A model generated the notes under the pieces. It ran no database searches. It saw nothing but the letters and a program-made list of their open reading frames with translations, and was not told the origin of the DNA. From Cellulosimicrobium protaetiae (lineage in GTDB: Bacteria; Actinomycetota; Actinomycetes; Actinomycetales; Cellulomonadaceae), in contig NZ_CP052757.1 in assembly GCF_009708005.2 (NCBI RefSeq), positions 4,464,001 through 4,528,000 on the forward strand: a DNA stretch of 64,000 nucleotides, read 5' to 3'. The translations under genes were made by a program, and so were the position numbers. Shown here one piece after another: positions 34,401 through 41,730 of this stretch (position 1 is its first letter; each line of letters opens with the position of its first letter).

Positions 34401-35390
34401 GTCCCGCACGACGGCGGCGCCGTCCGCGTGTACCAGGGCACGCAGACGGTCGGCGCGGACGCCTCGACGCTCGACGTCACCGTCCCCGCGGGCGACGCGG
34501 TCGTCCTCGCGCCGCGCGCGACGGTCGCGCACGACGGCGGCACCCCCGCCGGTGTCACGGTCGCCGCCACCGACTCCCGCTCGTTCCGCGTGAGCGGCGA
34601 CGGCACGCCGGTCGAGCTGCGCCACGCCGAGACCGGCGCGACGCGCACGGTCGGGGCGACGCCGTCGGGCACGCGCGTCACGTTCCGCGACGCCACGCCG
34701 TTCCCGGTCGCGGACCGCGCACTGAGCACGCTCACGTTCCCCGCGTCGGTGCTGCCCGAGGGCATGACGTCGCCGTCGCTCGCGGTGGACGGCGACGCCG
34801 CCACGACGTGGGTCCCCGGACCGGACGGCCGCATGGTCACCGACCTCGGCGCACCGCGCGAGATCGGCACCGTCGTCACCGCCTGGGAGCGCGGCGGGGC
34901 TCCGGAGTCGGTCGTCTCCGTGAGCGACGACGGTCTGACGTTCACCGACGTCGGCACCATCGGCGCGGGCGACGTGCACGGCACGCTCGTCGTCGACCGC
35001 ACGGCGAGGTACGTCGCGCTGAGCACGTCGTGGGCCGCGGGCGACCCGGGTCTGACGGCGTTCCGGGTGCTCGCTCCCGGCGCGGCGGACCCGTCGTCGC
35101 CCGCGCGCGTGGCCGTCACCGCGACGGCCGAGGTCCGGTGCCTCGGCGGCAAGCCGTACGTCGCGGTGCGGGTCGTGAACGACGACGACGCGCGCCTCGA
35201 CGTCGAGGTCGCCACCCCGTGGGGCTCGAAGAGCTTCCCGTCGGTGGCCCCCGGCAAGAACGCGTACCAGTCGTTCGCCGTCCGCGGTGACGCCGACGGC
35301 GCGGTGACCGTCACGGCCGCACCGTCCGCCGACGCCGACGAGCGCGAGACCGTCGCGACGCCGGAGCACGGCCGGCCCACCTGCGGCTGA
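31425..35390 (+). CDS. Secreted protein with unassigned alpha-helical N-terminal domain and CBM32-like modules
   Basis: A 1321-residue exported protein with a signal peptide ending near AVAQGAP. Residues about 60-440 look like an alpha/alpha-toroid (DYYGALLRHTRWVETVW, VENHGSFGPHYQSDIW, GGRNAIHFLL), and a beta-rich region (about 450-640) follows. This order resembles toroid-plus-sandwich polysaccharide lyases, but I cannot assign a CAZy family. Two F5/8-type-C domains follow (about 651-790 and 799-890: AARVTDGNPSTRWAV, SAVTDGSATTRWAV). A third, weaker discoidin-like segment lies near 1115-1225, and the shared tail is at 1238-1321. The ATG at 31425 follows GGAGG. The operator in its promoter ties it to the GH92 regulon. 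Confidence 0.85.
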   Translation: MIRPPAPPPGRRARRGATAAVALATAGALLLTPAVAQGAPSTSPAATTTLDAAPAFGAPDATAADYYGALLRHTRWVETVWDESAGVYQLKDFNFAVVLGNAVLLTHGEYDAELAGVPEETLRAHTLATIRHYAATNRFVDPAGTWGKKLFWDSTFQSYFLAAGTLLWDELDATTQANLTTIATSQSEYTADLDFGKDPLSGSWTADWPTGKHEGDTAQEEVGVYTQALAPGLAWAPDDPGAARWAEQLGDWGRNAAGQPTADRNNPAVVAGKAVSTNTMQTIHDTYLVENHGSFGPHYQSDIWRSGGRNAIHFLLRDEPLPEILTHQPNSAELWESIKLVMSDAGEPFMPMVADREYLYGRDAIPMAFLGQVLRDPDAARAEANLAAALEDYQSYAPVYRLAKFSGEPKYEPEARAEIAISYLLHVEAAESAEGPVEPTPQDEFFERLAGVRDFGAGPGLTVQQSADAWAAASSRKGFVKFPWVPSHDSWLFHVSGSTPYLYPSTGATVDERHVATYTEPRDGFEGTSSVFRVGDGYAGQVTLPTGAAVYASTGAGTEDASLSVRNLDMNGYSGLDGSRTYTTAEGETTATLPVTRPADPADAKAARVDDLTFEPVTARYVRLLGQQGHAQYGYSMFAFHAYGADAGSATDLAAGKVATASSEDAAGGRQAARVTDGNPSTRWAVAVSQRTRPDSWIQVDLGEETTVGGVRFAWEASAGARYLVQTSTDGQTWTTATAYGKAPADVNVARLDTVDLTPEGADEPAPVTTRYVRMQGVRGDAAYGYSLYHLRAFSPTGADVAAGKAATASSANGSNPASAVTDGSATTRWAVAVADRTRPDSWVQVDLGAPTEVSQVQLGWEVAAGQEYRVQTSLDGQTWHDAASFRYTGDQVLSSDGDWLNVEGEAGFVVRGSEAPITVSRATDTRHVVRLTDRAEGRRLVEMVPGDAAATAAQAAARVPTAEDPAVLVSVVDGYVVAFNLTGAEVSTTLTVPHDGGAVRVYQGTQTVGADASTLDVTVPAGDAVVLAPRATVAHDGGTPAGVTVAATDSRSFRVSGDGTPVELRHAETGATRTVGATPSGTRVTFRDATPFPVADRALSTLTFPASVLPEGMTSPSLAVDGDAATTWVPGPDGRMVTDLGAPREIGTVVTAWERGGAPESVVSVSDDGLTFTDVGTIGAGDVHGTLVVDRTARYVALSTSWAAGDPGLTAFRVLAPGAADPSSPARVAVTATAEVRCLGGKPYVAVRVVNDDDARLDVEVATPWGSKSFPSVAPGKNAYQSFAVRGDADGAVTVTAAPSADADERETVATPEHGRPTCG
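35136..35387 (+). other. Shared C-terminal domain, copy 3
   Basis: Residues 1238-1321: RCLGGKPYVAVR, VAPGKNAYQSFAVR and the final PTCG. More diverged than copies 1 and 2, which helps show which residues are constrained. Confidence 0.88.
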
Positions 35391-35418
35391 CCCGCACCGG
35401 GCGGTCAACAGCCCACCT

Positions 35419-35480
35419 CGCCGAACCCGGGGGCTCCCCCGGATCCGACACCGGATCCGGGGAAGACCCCGGGTTCGGCG
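35419..35480 (+). terminator. Nested hairpin terminator
   Basis: Outer arms CGCCGAACCCGGGG (35419-35432) and 35467-35480 pair perfectly. An inner 11-bp stem, CCCCGGATCCG (35437-35447) with 35452-35462, lies between them. It begins 28 bases after the stop codon of the large secreted protein. The outer arms recur almost unchanged at 11029-11090. Confidence 0.8.
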
Positions 35481-35535
35481 CGTCCGGGAGGCAGGTCATG
35501 ACGTCTGACACTCCCCCGGGGGCGACCCGCCGCGG

Positions 35536-35541
35536 CAGGGT
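35536..35541 (+). promoter_or_regulatory. -10-like hexamer of a leaderless gene
   Basis: CAGGGT ends six bases before the ATG at 35548. It fits the xAnnnT pattern seen at several other starts in this window. Confidence 0.4.
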
Positions 35542-35547
35542 GAGGGC

Positions 35548-36069
35548 ATGGACACCACCTCCGTCGACGCACCCGGCGCGGCACCCCTGCGTCTGCGCCC
35601 GCCCCGGAACCCGGTCGACGCCCGGGCCGTGCGCTGGTGGGCGCTGCGCGGGCTCTGCTCGGCGGGGCTCGTCACCGTGGTGCTCGGCGTCGTCGCCTGG
35701 CTCTGGGAGCCCGGCCGGCCCTGGCTCGCCGCGCCGCTCGTCCTCGCCGCGCTGTGGACGGTCGTCCGCGTCGTCGTGGAGCCGCGGTGGCGCTTCGCCG
35801 TCCACCGCTGGGAGACGACAGACCAGGCCGTGTACGCGCTGACCGGCTGGCTCGTGCGCGAGTGGCGCGTCGCCCCGCTGTCGCGCGTGCAGACCGTCGA
35901 CGCGGTGCGCGGCCCGCTCGAGCAGCTCCTGGGGCTCGCGACCCTGCGGGTGACGACGGCGTCGTCGAGCGGCGCGATCAACGTCGTCGGGCTCGACAAG
36001 GACGTCGCCGCAGAGGTCGCCGAGCGGCTGACGCTGGTCACGGAGCGCACTCCCGGGGACGCGACATGA
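35548..36069 (+). CDS. PH-domain membrane protein (YdbS-like, DUF304)
   Basis: A 173-residue protein with two membrane segments (about 32-50 and 58-75) and one bacterial PH domain (bPH2) after them: YALTGWLVREWRVAPLSRVQTVDAVRGPLEQLLGLATLRV. This is the usual YdbS layout. The start at 35548 has no clear ribosome site. Its stop overlaps the start of the larger YdbT-like partner by four bases. The pair is widespread in Gram-positive bacteria; its function is not settled. Confidence 0.88.
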   Translation: MDTTSVDAPGAAPLRLRPPRNPVDARAVRWWALRGLCSAGLVTVVLGVVAWLWEPGRPWLAAPLVLAALWTVVRVVVEPRWRFAVHRWETTDQAVYALTGWLVREWRVAPLSRVQTVDAVRGPLEQLLGLATLRVTTASSSGAINVVGLDKDVAAEVAERLTLVTERTPGDAT

Positions 36070-37865
36070 CCGTGGACGAGGTCGCCGACGTCCGCGACCA
36101 CGACGACCACGACGATCGCGACGATCGCGACGAGGGCACGGCGGCGGGCGACGACGCCGTCCGGGAGTCCGACGCGCCGGTCGCCGACGACGCCCCATGG
36201 CTCCGGCTCAGCCCTCGGGTGATCTGGGTCGACCTCGCCCGGACGGTCCTCTCGCTCTCGCCGACCGCGCTCGCCGTGTGGGTGTTCGGCGTCGACGCGA
36301 GCTGGGGGACCCTGTGGCCGCTCCTCGCCGTCGGGGCGTGGGGCGTCCTGGGCGCCGTGCAGGACCTCCTGCGCTGGGTCTTCACGCGGTACCGGGTCAC
36401 CGACGGCTACGTCGAGCGCCGCACCGGCGTCCTCGTGCGTCGGTACCGCTCGGTGCGCCGGGACCGGATCCGCAGCGTCGACACGACCGCGCGGCTGCGG
36501 CACCGCGTCGCGGGGCTGCGCGTCGTGCTCGTGGGCGCCGGGCAGCAGCTCGCCGCCGGGGAGTCCGCGCTCTCCCTCGACGCCGTCACACGGGCCGACG
36601 CGGAGGCGTTGCGCCGCGAGCTCCTCCGGTCGCCGGTCGCCGCGCCGCGCACGAGAGCCGTCGCCGCCGGCGACGACCCGAGCCGGGTCACGGGCGTGGC
36701 CGACGACCGCGATCACGACCGGGACGGCGAGGGCGACGACACCGAGGTGCTCGCACGCTTCCGGCCCTGGTGGGTCGTCTACAACGTCTTCAGCGTCTGG
36801 GCGTTCGTCACGGCGGCCGGCCTGCTCTGGGGCGCCTACTGGCTCGGCGCGACGTTCGGCCTCGACCTCCTCGGCTGGGTCGAGGGGGTCGCCGACTGGG
36901 ACGCCCTGGGCCTGCCCGCGACGATCGCGGTGTGGCTCCTGCTCACCGGCGCGATCGGCGCCGTCGGCATGGGCGTGAGCTTCTTCACGACGAGCTGGGG
37001 CTTCGAGCTCGCGCGCGTCCGCGGCGGGGAGAGCACCCAGCTCCGCACGCGCCACGGGCTGTTCACCACGCGCGAGGTCAACCGCGACGAGCGGCGGCTG
37101 CGGGGCGTGCAGATCGGCGAGCCCGTGCTGTGGCGCTGGATGGGCATGGCCGACACGCAGGTCATCACGACCGGCCTGTCGGTGTGGTCCGCGTCCCAGC
37201 CCGCGACGATCCTGCCGCGCGGGCCGGTCTCGGTGGCGCGGCCCGTCGCGAGCGCCGTGCTCGGAGCGGACCCCGACCCGCTCACCGTCCCGCTCGCACG
37301 CCACCCCGCCGGTGCGCTGCGCCGTCGGCTCTGGTGGGCGACCGCCTCCTCCGGTGTGGTCGCCGCGGTGCTGTGGTGGCTCGCCGCCAACGGTGCGCTG
37401 CCGGTCGCCGCGGCCGGATGGGCGGCCGGACTCTGGGTCCTGGCGCTCGGCGGCGCGGTGGTCGCCTACCGCGCGCTTGGGCACGCGATCGTCGGCGACC
37501 ACCTCGTCGTCCGCTCCGGGCTCATGAGCCGCGCCACCACCGTCCTGCGCCGCGACGCCGTGAGCACGATCGCGCTGCGCGAGTCGGTCCTGCAGCGGCG
37601 GCTCGGTCTCAAGACCGTCTCGGCGATGACCGCCGCGGGGTGGGGCATCTACCAGGCCCCGGACGTGGCCGCCGACGAGGCGCTCGCGTTCGCCGTGGAG
37701 GCAGCGCCCGGGCTGCTCGACCCGTTCCTGGTACCCGACGCGCCGGAGGTCCCCGTCGGCCGGGCTCGGCCGGGACTGATGGACGAGCGCAGGGGCGCCG
37801 CGAGCGAGGAGACACCGGGCGGGTTCCCGGGCGGCGGTGGGTTCGCAGGTCCGCCGTCGGCCTGA
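36066..37865 (+). CDS. PH-domain membrane protein (YdbT-like, DUF304 repeats)
   Basis: A 599-residue protein with three copies of a unit made of two membrane helices followed by a bPH2 domain. The PH signatures are VTDGYVERRTGVLVRRYRSV (about 115), LRTRHGLFTTREVNRDERRL (about 330) and VVRSGLMSRATTVLRRDAVS (about 480). The first 45 residues are acidic with HDDHDDRDDRD repeats, and the C terminus is glycine-rich. It begins within the stop codon of the YdbS-like gene, so the two are translationally coupled. Its role is unknown. Confidence 0.88.
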   Translation: MTVDEVADVRDHDDHDDRDDRDEGTAAGDDAVRESDAPVADDAPWLRLSPRVIWVDLARTVLSLSPTALAVWVFGVDASWGTLWPLLAVGAWGVLGAVQDLLRWVFTRYRVTDGYVERRTGVLVRRYRSVRRDRIRSVDTTARLRHRVAGLRVVLVGAGQQLAAGESALSLDAVTRADAEALRRELLRSPVAAPRTRAVAAGDDPSRVTGVADDRDHDRDGEGDDTEVLARFRPWWVVYNVFSVWAFVTAAGLLWGAYWLGATFGLDLLGWVEGVADWDALGLPATIAVWLLLTGAIGAVGMGVSFFTTSWGFELARVRGGESTQLRTRHGLFTTREVNRDERRLRGVQIGEPVLWRWMGMADTQVITTGLSVWSASQPATILPRGPVSVARPVASAVLGADPDPLTVPLARHPAGALRRRLWWATASSGVVAAVLWWLAANGALPVAAAGWAAGLWVLALGGAVVAYRALGHAIVGDHLVVRSGLMSRATTVLRRDAVSTIALRESVLQRRLGLKTVSAMTAAGWGIYQAPDVAADEALAFAVEAAPGLLDPFLVPDAPEVPVGRARPGLMDERRGAASEETPGGFPGGGGFAGPPSA

Positions 37866-38029
37866 GCGCCCGGGGCCGTGGCCGCTGTCGTTGCGCCAGG
37901 CGGATCGGGACCTTCGACCGGTCCGCCGCACCGGGCGGCGGCGATACGTTCGAGGTCCTGGCGGTCCGCGCGTCGGGCGCCCCGCAGGCACCTCGCCGCC
38001 AGGGCGTCGCACGTCGGAAGGAGCCGCCG

Positions 38030-38743
38030 ATGCCCCGCCCCGGCCTCGTGGTCGCCGGTCTGGACCGGCTGTCCGTGACGGACTGGCCCGGACGACGGGT
38101 CGCGACGGTGCTGACCCAGGGCTGTCCCTGGCACTGCGGGTACTGCCGGCACCCCGGCCTGTGCACCGTCGCGTCGACCGGCGGGGCGACCGCCCGCGAC
38201 GAGGTGCCGTGGTCGGAGGTCGTCGCGTTCCTCTCCCCGCGTCGCCGGCTCCTCGACGGCGTCGTCTTCTCGGGGGGCGAGCCGACGCTCCACCCCGGGC
38301 TGCTCGGCGCGATCGACGACGTGCGCGGCCTGGGCCTCGACGTCGGGCTGCACACGGCCGGGCCCTGGCCGGTGCGGTTCGCCCGGCTCCTGCCGTTCGT
38401 CGACTGGGTGGGGTTCGACGTCAAGCACCTGCCCACGCGCTACCCGGTCGTCACCGGGACGATCCCGTCGGGGCGCCGCGCGTTCGAGGCGCTCACCGTG
38501 CTGCTGCGCTCCGGCGTCGACCACGAGGTCCGCACCACCGTCGACCCGACCGTGCACACCCGTGCCGAGCTCCTCGCGCTCGGCACGCACCTGCGTCGCC
38601 TCGGGGTGCGCGAGTGGGTGCTCCAGGAGGCAGTGCCCGACGGCGCGTCCCCCGCCTGGGCGCGTTCGCTCGCCGGCCGCCGCCTCGCCGACGTGCTCGA
38701 CGACTCAGACCTCGCCTGGGCGCAGCGGCGGACCGCCGCCTGA
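38030..38743 (+). CDS. Radical SAM activating protein (NrdG-like)
   Basis: A 237-residue radical SAM enzyme. The motif QGCPWHCGYCRHP supplies the CxxxCxxC ligands of the 4Fe-4S cluster, followed by FSGGEPTLHPGLL, the GGE motif that binds SAM. The N terminus (GLDRLSVTDWPGRRVATVL) fits the anaerobic ribonucleotide reductase activase family. Its partner nrdD is not in the window. The ATG at 38030 follows AAGGAG at a spacing of seven. It activates a glycyl-radical enzyme, probably the class III reductase, under anoxia. Confidence 0.85.
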   Translation: MPRPGLVVAGLDRLSVTDWPGRRVATVLTQGCPWHCGYCRHPGLCTVASTGGATARDEVPWSEVVAFLSPRRRLLDGVVFSGGEPTLHPGLLGAIDDVRGLGLDVGLHTAGPWPVRFARLLPFVDWVGFDVKHLPTRYPVVTGTIPSGRRAFEALTVLLRSGVDHEVRTTVDPTVHTRAELLALGTHLRRLGVREWVLQEAVPDGASPAWARSLAGRRLADVLDDSDLAWAQRRTAA

Positions 38744-38752
38744 CGGCGGGTC
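38731..38752 (+). terminator. Small hairpin at the end of the NrdG-like gene
   Basis: GACCGCCG (38731-38738) pairs with CGGCGGGTC (38744-38752) with one bulge; the stop codon lies in the loop region. A wider pairing CCTGACG...CGTCAGG spans the gap to the convergent gene at 38805. It may end transcription from both sides. Confidence 0.4.
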
Positions 38753-38804
38753 GGGACGGCGGGTCTCGGCCGGAGATCTCGGCCGCAGGGAGCCGTACCG
38801 GGCG

Positions 38805-39428
38805 TCAGGCCGGGCGGACGGGCTGTCGCAGCACCGTGCGCAGCCTCGCCGGGTCCGCGCGCCGCACGTCGCTCAGGTAGATCTCGTGGTGCGGCCCGGC
38901 GAACGTCAGCCCGTGCTCGGGCAGGTAGGCGTCGTGCAGCTCGGCGAGCACCGGACCCTCGTCGTCGTACGGCCCGACGTGCAGGGTCTGCACCGACCGG
39001 CCCTCGGTGAGGCTCGTGCGCCGCACGAGGTCGAGCGCGACCGGGGCGTCCTTCTTCGCGCGGACCGTCTCCGTGGCCGCGACGACGAGGTCCTCGTCCA
39101 CCCAGTCCGGCTGGAGCACCAGCAGGGTCCAGCGCCACGCGCCCTTCTCCCGCCGCACGAACGTGCCGGGGTCGTCGGCCGTCCACAGGCCCTCCAGCGG
39201 CCCGACGACGTAGTCGCGCCCCTCCCTCTTGCTCGCGAACTTCACCGCGTACGAGAGGGAGAAGAGCGCCTCGACGGCGTCGCCGTAGGCGGGCGAGGTG
39301 TTCGGGTCTCCCTCGCCGTCGACCGCGAGGTAGGCGAGGGTCGGCACGTCCACCTCGACGAACCGCCCCCGCGGCGGGGAGTACAGCTCCCGGTGCAGCA
39401 CCTTGAGGTCGACCTTGTCCGCGGGCAT
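38805..39428 (-). CDS. GyrI-like small-molecule-binding domain protein
   Basis: A 207-residue soluble protein of the GyrI-like/SOUL superfamily in the form common in actinobacteria: PTLAYLAVDGEGDPNTSPAY near the N terminus, VQTLHVGPYDDEGPVLAELH in the middle, and HHEIYLSDVRRADPARLRTVLRQPV at the C terminus. It has no DNA-binding domain, so it is not a BmrR-type activator. Related proteins bind or hydrolyse small cationic compounds. The ATG is six bases after TAGCGT with no ribosome site, so the mRNA is probably leaderless. Confidence 0.88.
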   Translation of the reverse strand: MPADKVDLKVLHRELYSPPRGRFVEVDVPTLAYLAVDGEGDPNTSPAYGDAVEALFSLSYAVKFASKREGRDYVVGPLEGLWTADDPGTFVRREKGAWRWTLLVLQPDWVDEDLVVAATETVRAKKDAPVALDLVRRTSLTEGRSVQTLHVGPYDDEGPVLAELHDAYLPEHGLTFAGPHHEIYLSDVRRADPARLRTVLRQPVRPA

Positions 39429-39434
39429 GGCTCG

Positions 39435-39440
39435 ACGCTA
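39435..39440 (-). promoter_or_regulatory. -10 element of the leaderless GyrI-like gene
   Basis: TAGCGT on the minus strand, six bases before the ATG; the same hexamer and spacing as at dcd. Confidence 0.55.
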
Positions 39441-39568
39441 CCCGCCGCCCCCGACACCGGCGCGACCCGACGTCCGGGTAGCGGCGTCCCGCACGCCCAG
39501 GCCCTGTACTCCCACGGAAGCCGTGGACGGTGCTGGCGTGCCCGGCTCACGACTGGTATCCACACGGA

Positions 39569-40000
39569 GTGCACCCTTCACCGCCGCCGTCCCCGCAGCA
39601 CGACCCTCGCGCCGGGTATCCGCCCGCGCACCCCGGGCCGGGCCGCCTGCCCGGGCCGGGCTATCCGCCGCCCGGCGCGGGACCCGGCTATCCCCCGCTC
39701 CCGACGATCCCGCCGGCGGCGTTCACGCGCCGGTACCGGACCACGGCGTGGGTGCTGATCTGGGTGCCCGTCGTGCTCATGGTCGCCGCCGGCGCGCTGA
39801 GCGTCGCCCTGCTCGCGTACGCGGACAGCGACCCGTCGAACAACTCGGCCGCCGGCTACCTGGCGCTCCTCCTCTGGGGCGTCATGCTCGTCGGGGGGCC
39901 GGTGCTGCTGGGCGCGTTCATCCCCGGGTGCGTGATGCTCTCCCGCTCGAGCCGTGCCCGCGCCGTCACGAGGGCCACGGGATACCAGCCGCCCGTCTGA
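39569..40000 (+). CDS. Small proline-rich membrane protein
   Basis: A 143-residue protein. The first 50 residues are rich in P and G (HPSPPPSPQ, GYPP repeats), followed by two membrane helices (about 62-85 and 98-122) and a basic C-terminal end. I recognise no family. The start chosen is GTG at 39569, six bases after TATCCA, matching the leaderless pattern nearby. A GTG at 39530 in the same frame would add 13 residues. It is convergent with the hydrolase gene to the right. Confidence 0.65.
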   Translation: MHPSPPPSPQHDPRAGYPPAHPGPGRLPGPGYPPPGAGPGYPPLPTIPPAAFTRRYRTTAWVLIWVPVVLMVAAGALSVALLAYADSDPSNNSAAGYLALLLWGVMLVGGPVLLGAFIPGCVMLSRSSRARAVTRATGYQPPV

Positions 40001-40044
40001 CGCGGGTCCGCGGTCGCAGGCCCGGGGCCGGGACGCGCACCCGT

Positions 40045-41076
40045 TCAGGCACCTCGACGCGCGAGGTCGTGGTCGACGGGCACCTCGGGTCGCACCGGTG
40101 TCACGTAGTCCACGACGGCACGCACGACCTCCGGGTCGCGCAGCAGCCGGTGGTGGCCGAGCCCCTCGGTCGTGAGGAGCTCGCCCTCGGGCCAGGCCGC
40201 GGCGAGCGCGGCGCCGACCGGGTACGGGACCTCCTTGTCCGCCCTGTCGTGCACGACGAGCGCGGGCGGTACCGGGTGCGTGCGCAGGGTCTCGCGCACG
40301 TCGAGCTCGGCGAGCGGGCGACCGGCGACGTCGGAGAGCAGGCCCTGGAGCAGCTCACGGGTCGGGCGTGAGAGCCGGAGGAGGTCGGCGAAGCCGTCGA
40401 GCTCGCCCAGCACGTCGGCGATCGCCGCGACGAGCACGAGCCTCTCCGCGGGGAGCCCGTCGCGGACCGCGAGGACGGTCGTCGCCGTGCCGAGCGAGTG
40501 GGACACGACCGCCGCGGGCTCGCCGTGCGCCCGCACGACCGTCGCGAGCGCGTCCGCGAGCTCCGGCATGGTGCTGCGCCGCGGCCCGAGGAGGCCGGGG
40601 CCGGAGTCGCCGTGGCTCGGCGCGTCGAAGGCGACGACGCGGAAGCCCGCCCCCCGCAGGGGCTCGACGAACGCGCCGAGCTGGCCGCGCCACCCGCCCC
40701 AGCCGTGGGCCAGGTAGACGACGGCGGCCTCGCCGGGCGAGCCGCTCGCCGTCGGGCCGCCGTCACGGCTCGTCCGCTCTTCGCCTCCGGTCCCGGCCGC
40801 GGCCCACGTCTCGACGACGACCCGCGACCCGGCGTCCGTCGTCACCGTGGTGAGCGTCCCCGGGGTCGTGCGGTCGTCGCGGCGCCGTCCGGCGCCGTCC
40901 GGCGGCGTGCACCACAGGTCGAGCGCGAGGCGCGCGGCGCGGCGCGGGGAGACGGCCTGCAGGACGGCGAGACGCGCGCGGACGACCGTGAGCTGCAGTG
41001 CGGCCCTGCGTCGCCGTGCGGCGCGGCGACGGTCGGCACGAACGGTCGTGCTTTTCTTCGAGCCTGAGACGCCCAC
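40045..41076 (-). CDS. Alpha/beta hydrolase
   Basis: A 343-residue protein of the alpha/beta-hydrolase fold. VYLAHGWGGWRGQL forms the oxyanion region, VSHSLGTATTVLAV has the nucleophile elbow SHSLG with its serine, VVHDRADKEVP supplies the acid residue and TEGLGHHRLLRDPEV the histidine. The first 60 residues are arginine-rich, without a signal peptide. The GTG start follows AGAGGAA. It is 38 bp downstream of the TetR gene on the same strand, so the regulator probably controls it. The substrate is unknown. Confidence 0.87.
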   Translation of the reverse strand: MGVSGSKKSTTVRADRRRAARRRRAALQLTVVRARLAVLQAVSPRRAARLALDLWCTPPDGAGRRRDDRTTPGTLTTVTTDAGSRVVVETWAAAGTGGEERTSRDGGPTASGSPGEAAVVYLAHGWGGWRGQLGAFVEPLRGAGFRVVAFDAPSHGDSGPGLLGPRRSTMPELADALATVVRAHGEPAAVVSHSLGTATTVLAVRDGLPAERLVLVAAIADVLGELDGFADLLRLSRPTRELLQGLLSDVAGRPLAELDVRETLRTHPVPPALVVHDRADKEVPYPVGAALAAAWPEGELLTTEGLGHHRLLRDPEVVRAVVDYVTPVRPEVPVDHDLARRGA

Positions 41077-41114
41077 GGCATGTTCCTCTCGGTCGGTGGT
41101 GCTGGGTCGGTGTG

Positions 41115-41723
41115 TCAGACGGCCGGGGCCAGGGTTGGGGTGCGGGCCGCGTCGAGGAGTGCCTCGAACGCTCGCCGGGCGCGCTCCTCGGCCCGCGGGT
41201 CGGCCATGAAGGCATGGGCGTGGTTCGCCCCGAGCATGACGCCGTAGAGGTCGGACGCGAACTGCTCCGGCTCGACGTCCTCGCGGAAGCCGCCCTCGGC
41301 GACGCAGGTGCGGAAGACCTGCGCGACGGCGTCGTAGAGGTCGCGGTGGTCGCGCACGAGCTGGTCGCGCACCGGGCCCTCCTGGGCGGCGAGTTCCGTC
41401 GCGGCGTTGACGAACAGGCAGCCACCTGGGTCCTGGCGCAGGTCGCACGCGAGCCACCCCTCGAACAGCACCCGCATCCGGGGCTCGCCGCGCGGGGTGC
41501 GCAGCGCGGGCGCGACCACCGTGTCCACGAACTCCGCGCGCGCCTGGCCGAGGACGGCCAGCTGGAGCGACTCCTTGGAGCGGAAGTGCGCGTACAGGCC
41601 GGACTTCGACATCCCCGTGGCCGCCGCGAGCTCGCCGATGGTGAGCCCGGCCAGCCCGACGCGGTACGCGGCCTCCACGCCACGGTGCAGGATCGCCTGC
41701 CGCGTCTCGTCGCCCTTGGTCAC
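41115..41723 (-). CDS. TetR-family transcriptional regulator
   Basis: A 202-residue protein with the TetR helix-turn-helix LTIGELAAATGMSKSGLYAHFRSKESLQ (residues 27-54) and an all-alpha ligand domain ending with LDAARTPTLAPAV. The C-terminal domain style (CLFVNAATELAAQEGPVRDQL) is that of the TetR_C_16-like AcrR branch. It heads a two-gene unit with the alpha/beta hydrolase. The start is a GTG seven bases after TATCGT, so leaderless. Two TCGTTC repeats and the palindrome ACGATCGT lie just upstream as possible autoregulatory sites. Confidence 0.92.
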   Translation of the reverse strand: MTKGDETRQAILHRGVEAAYRVGLAGLTIGELAAATGMSKSGLYAHFRSKESLQLAVLGQARAEFVDTVVAPALRTPRGEPRMRVLFEGWLACDLRQDPGGCLFVNAATELAAQEGPVRDQLVRDHRDLYDAVAQVFRTCVAEGGFREDVEPEQFASDLYGVMLGANHAHAFMADPRAEERARRAFEALLDAARTPTLAPAV

Positions 41724-41730
41724 GCCGTCG

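Noticed and set aside
36720-36760. Aspartate-rich stretch in the YdbT-like protein as a calcium-binding domain
   Set aside because: The spacing (DDRDHDRDGEGDD) does not match an EF-hand or RTX loop; it is a cytoplasmic acidic linker between two PH-domain units.
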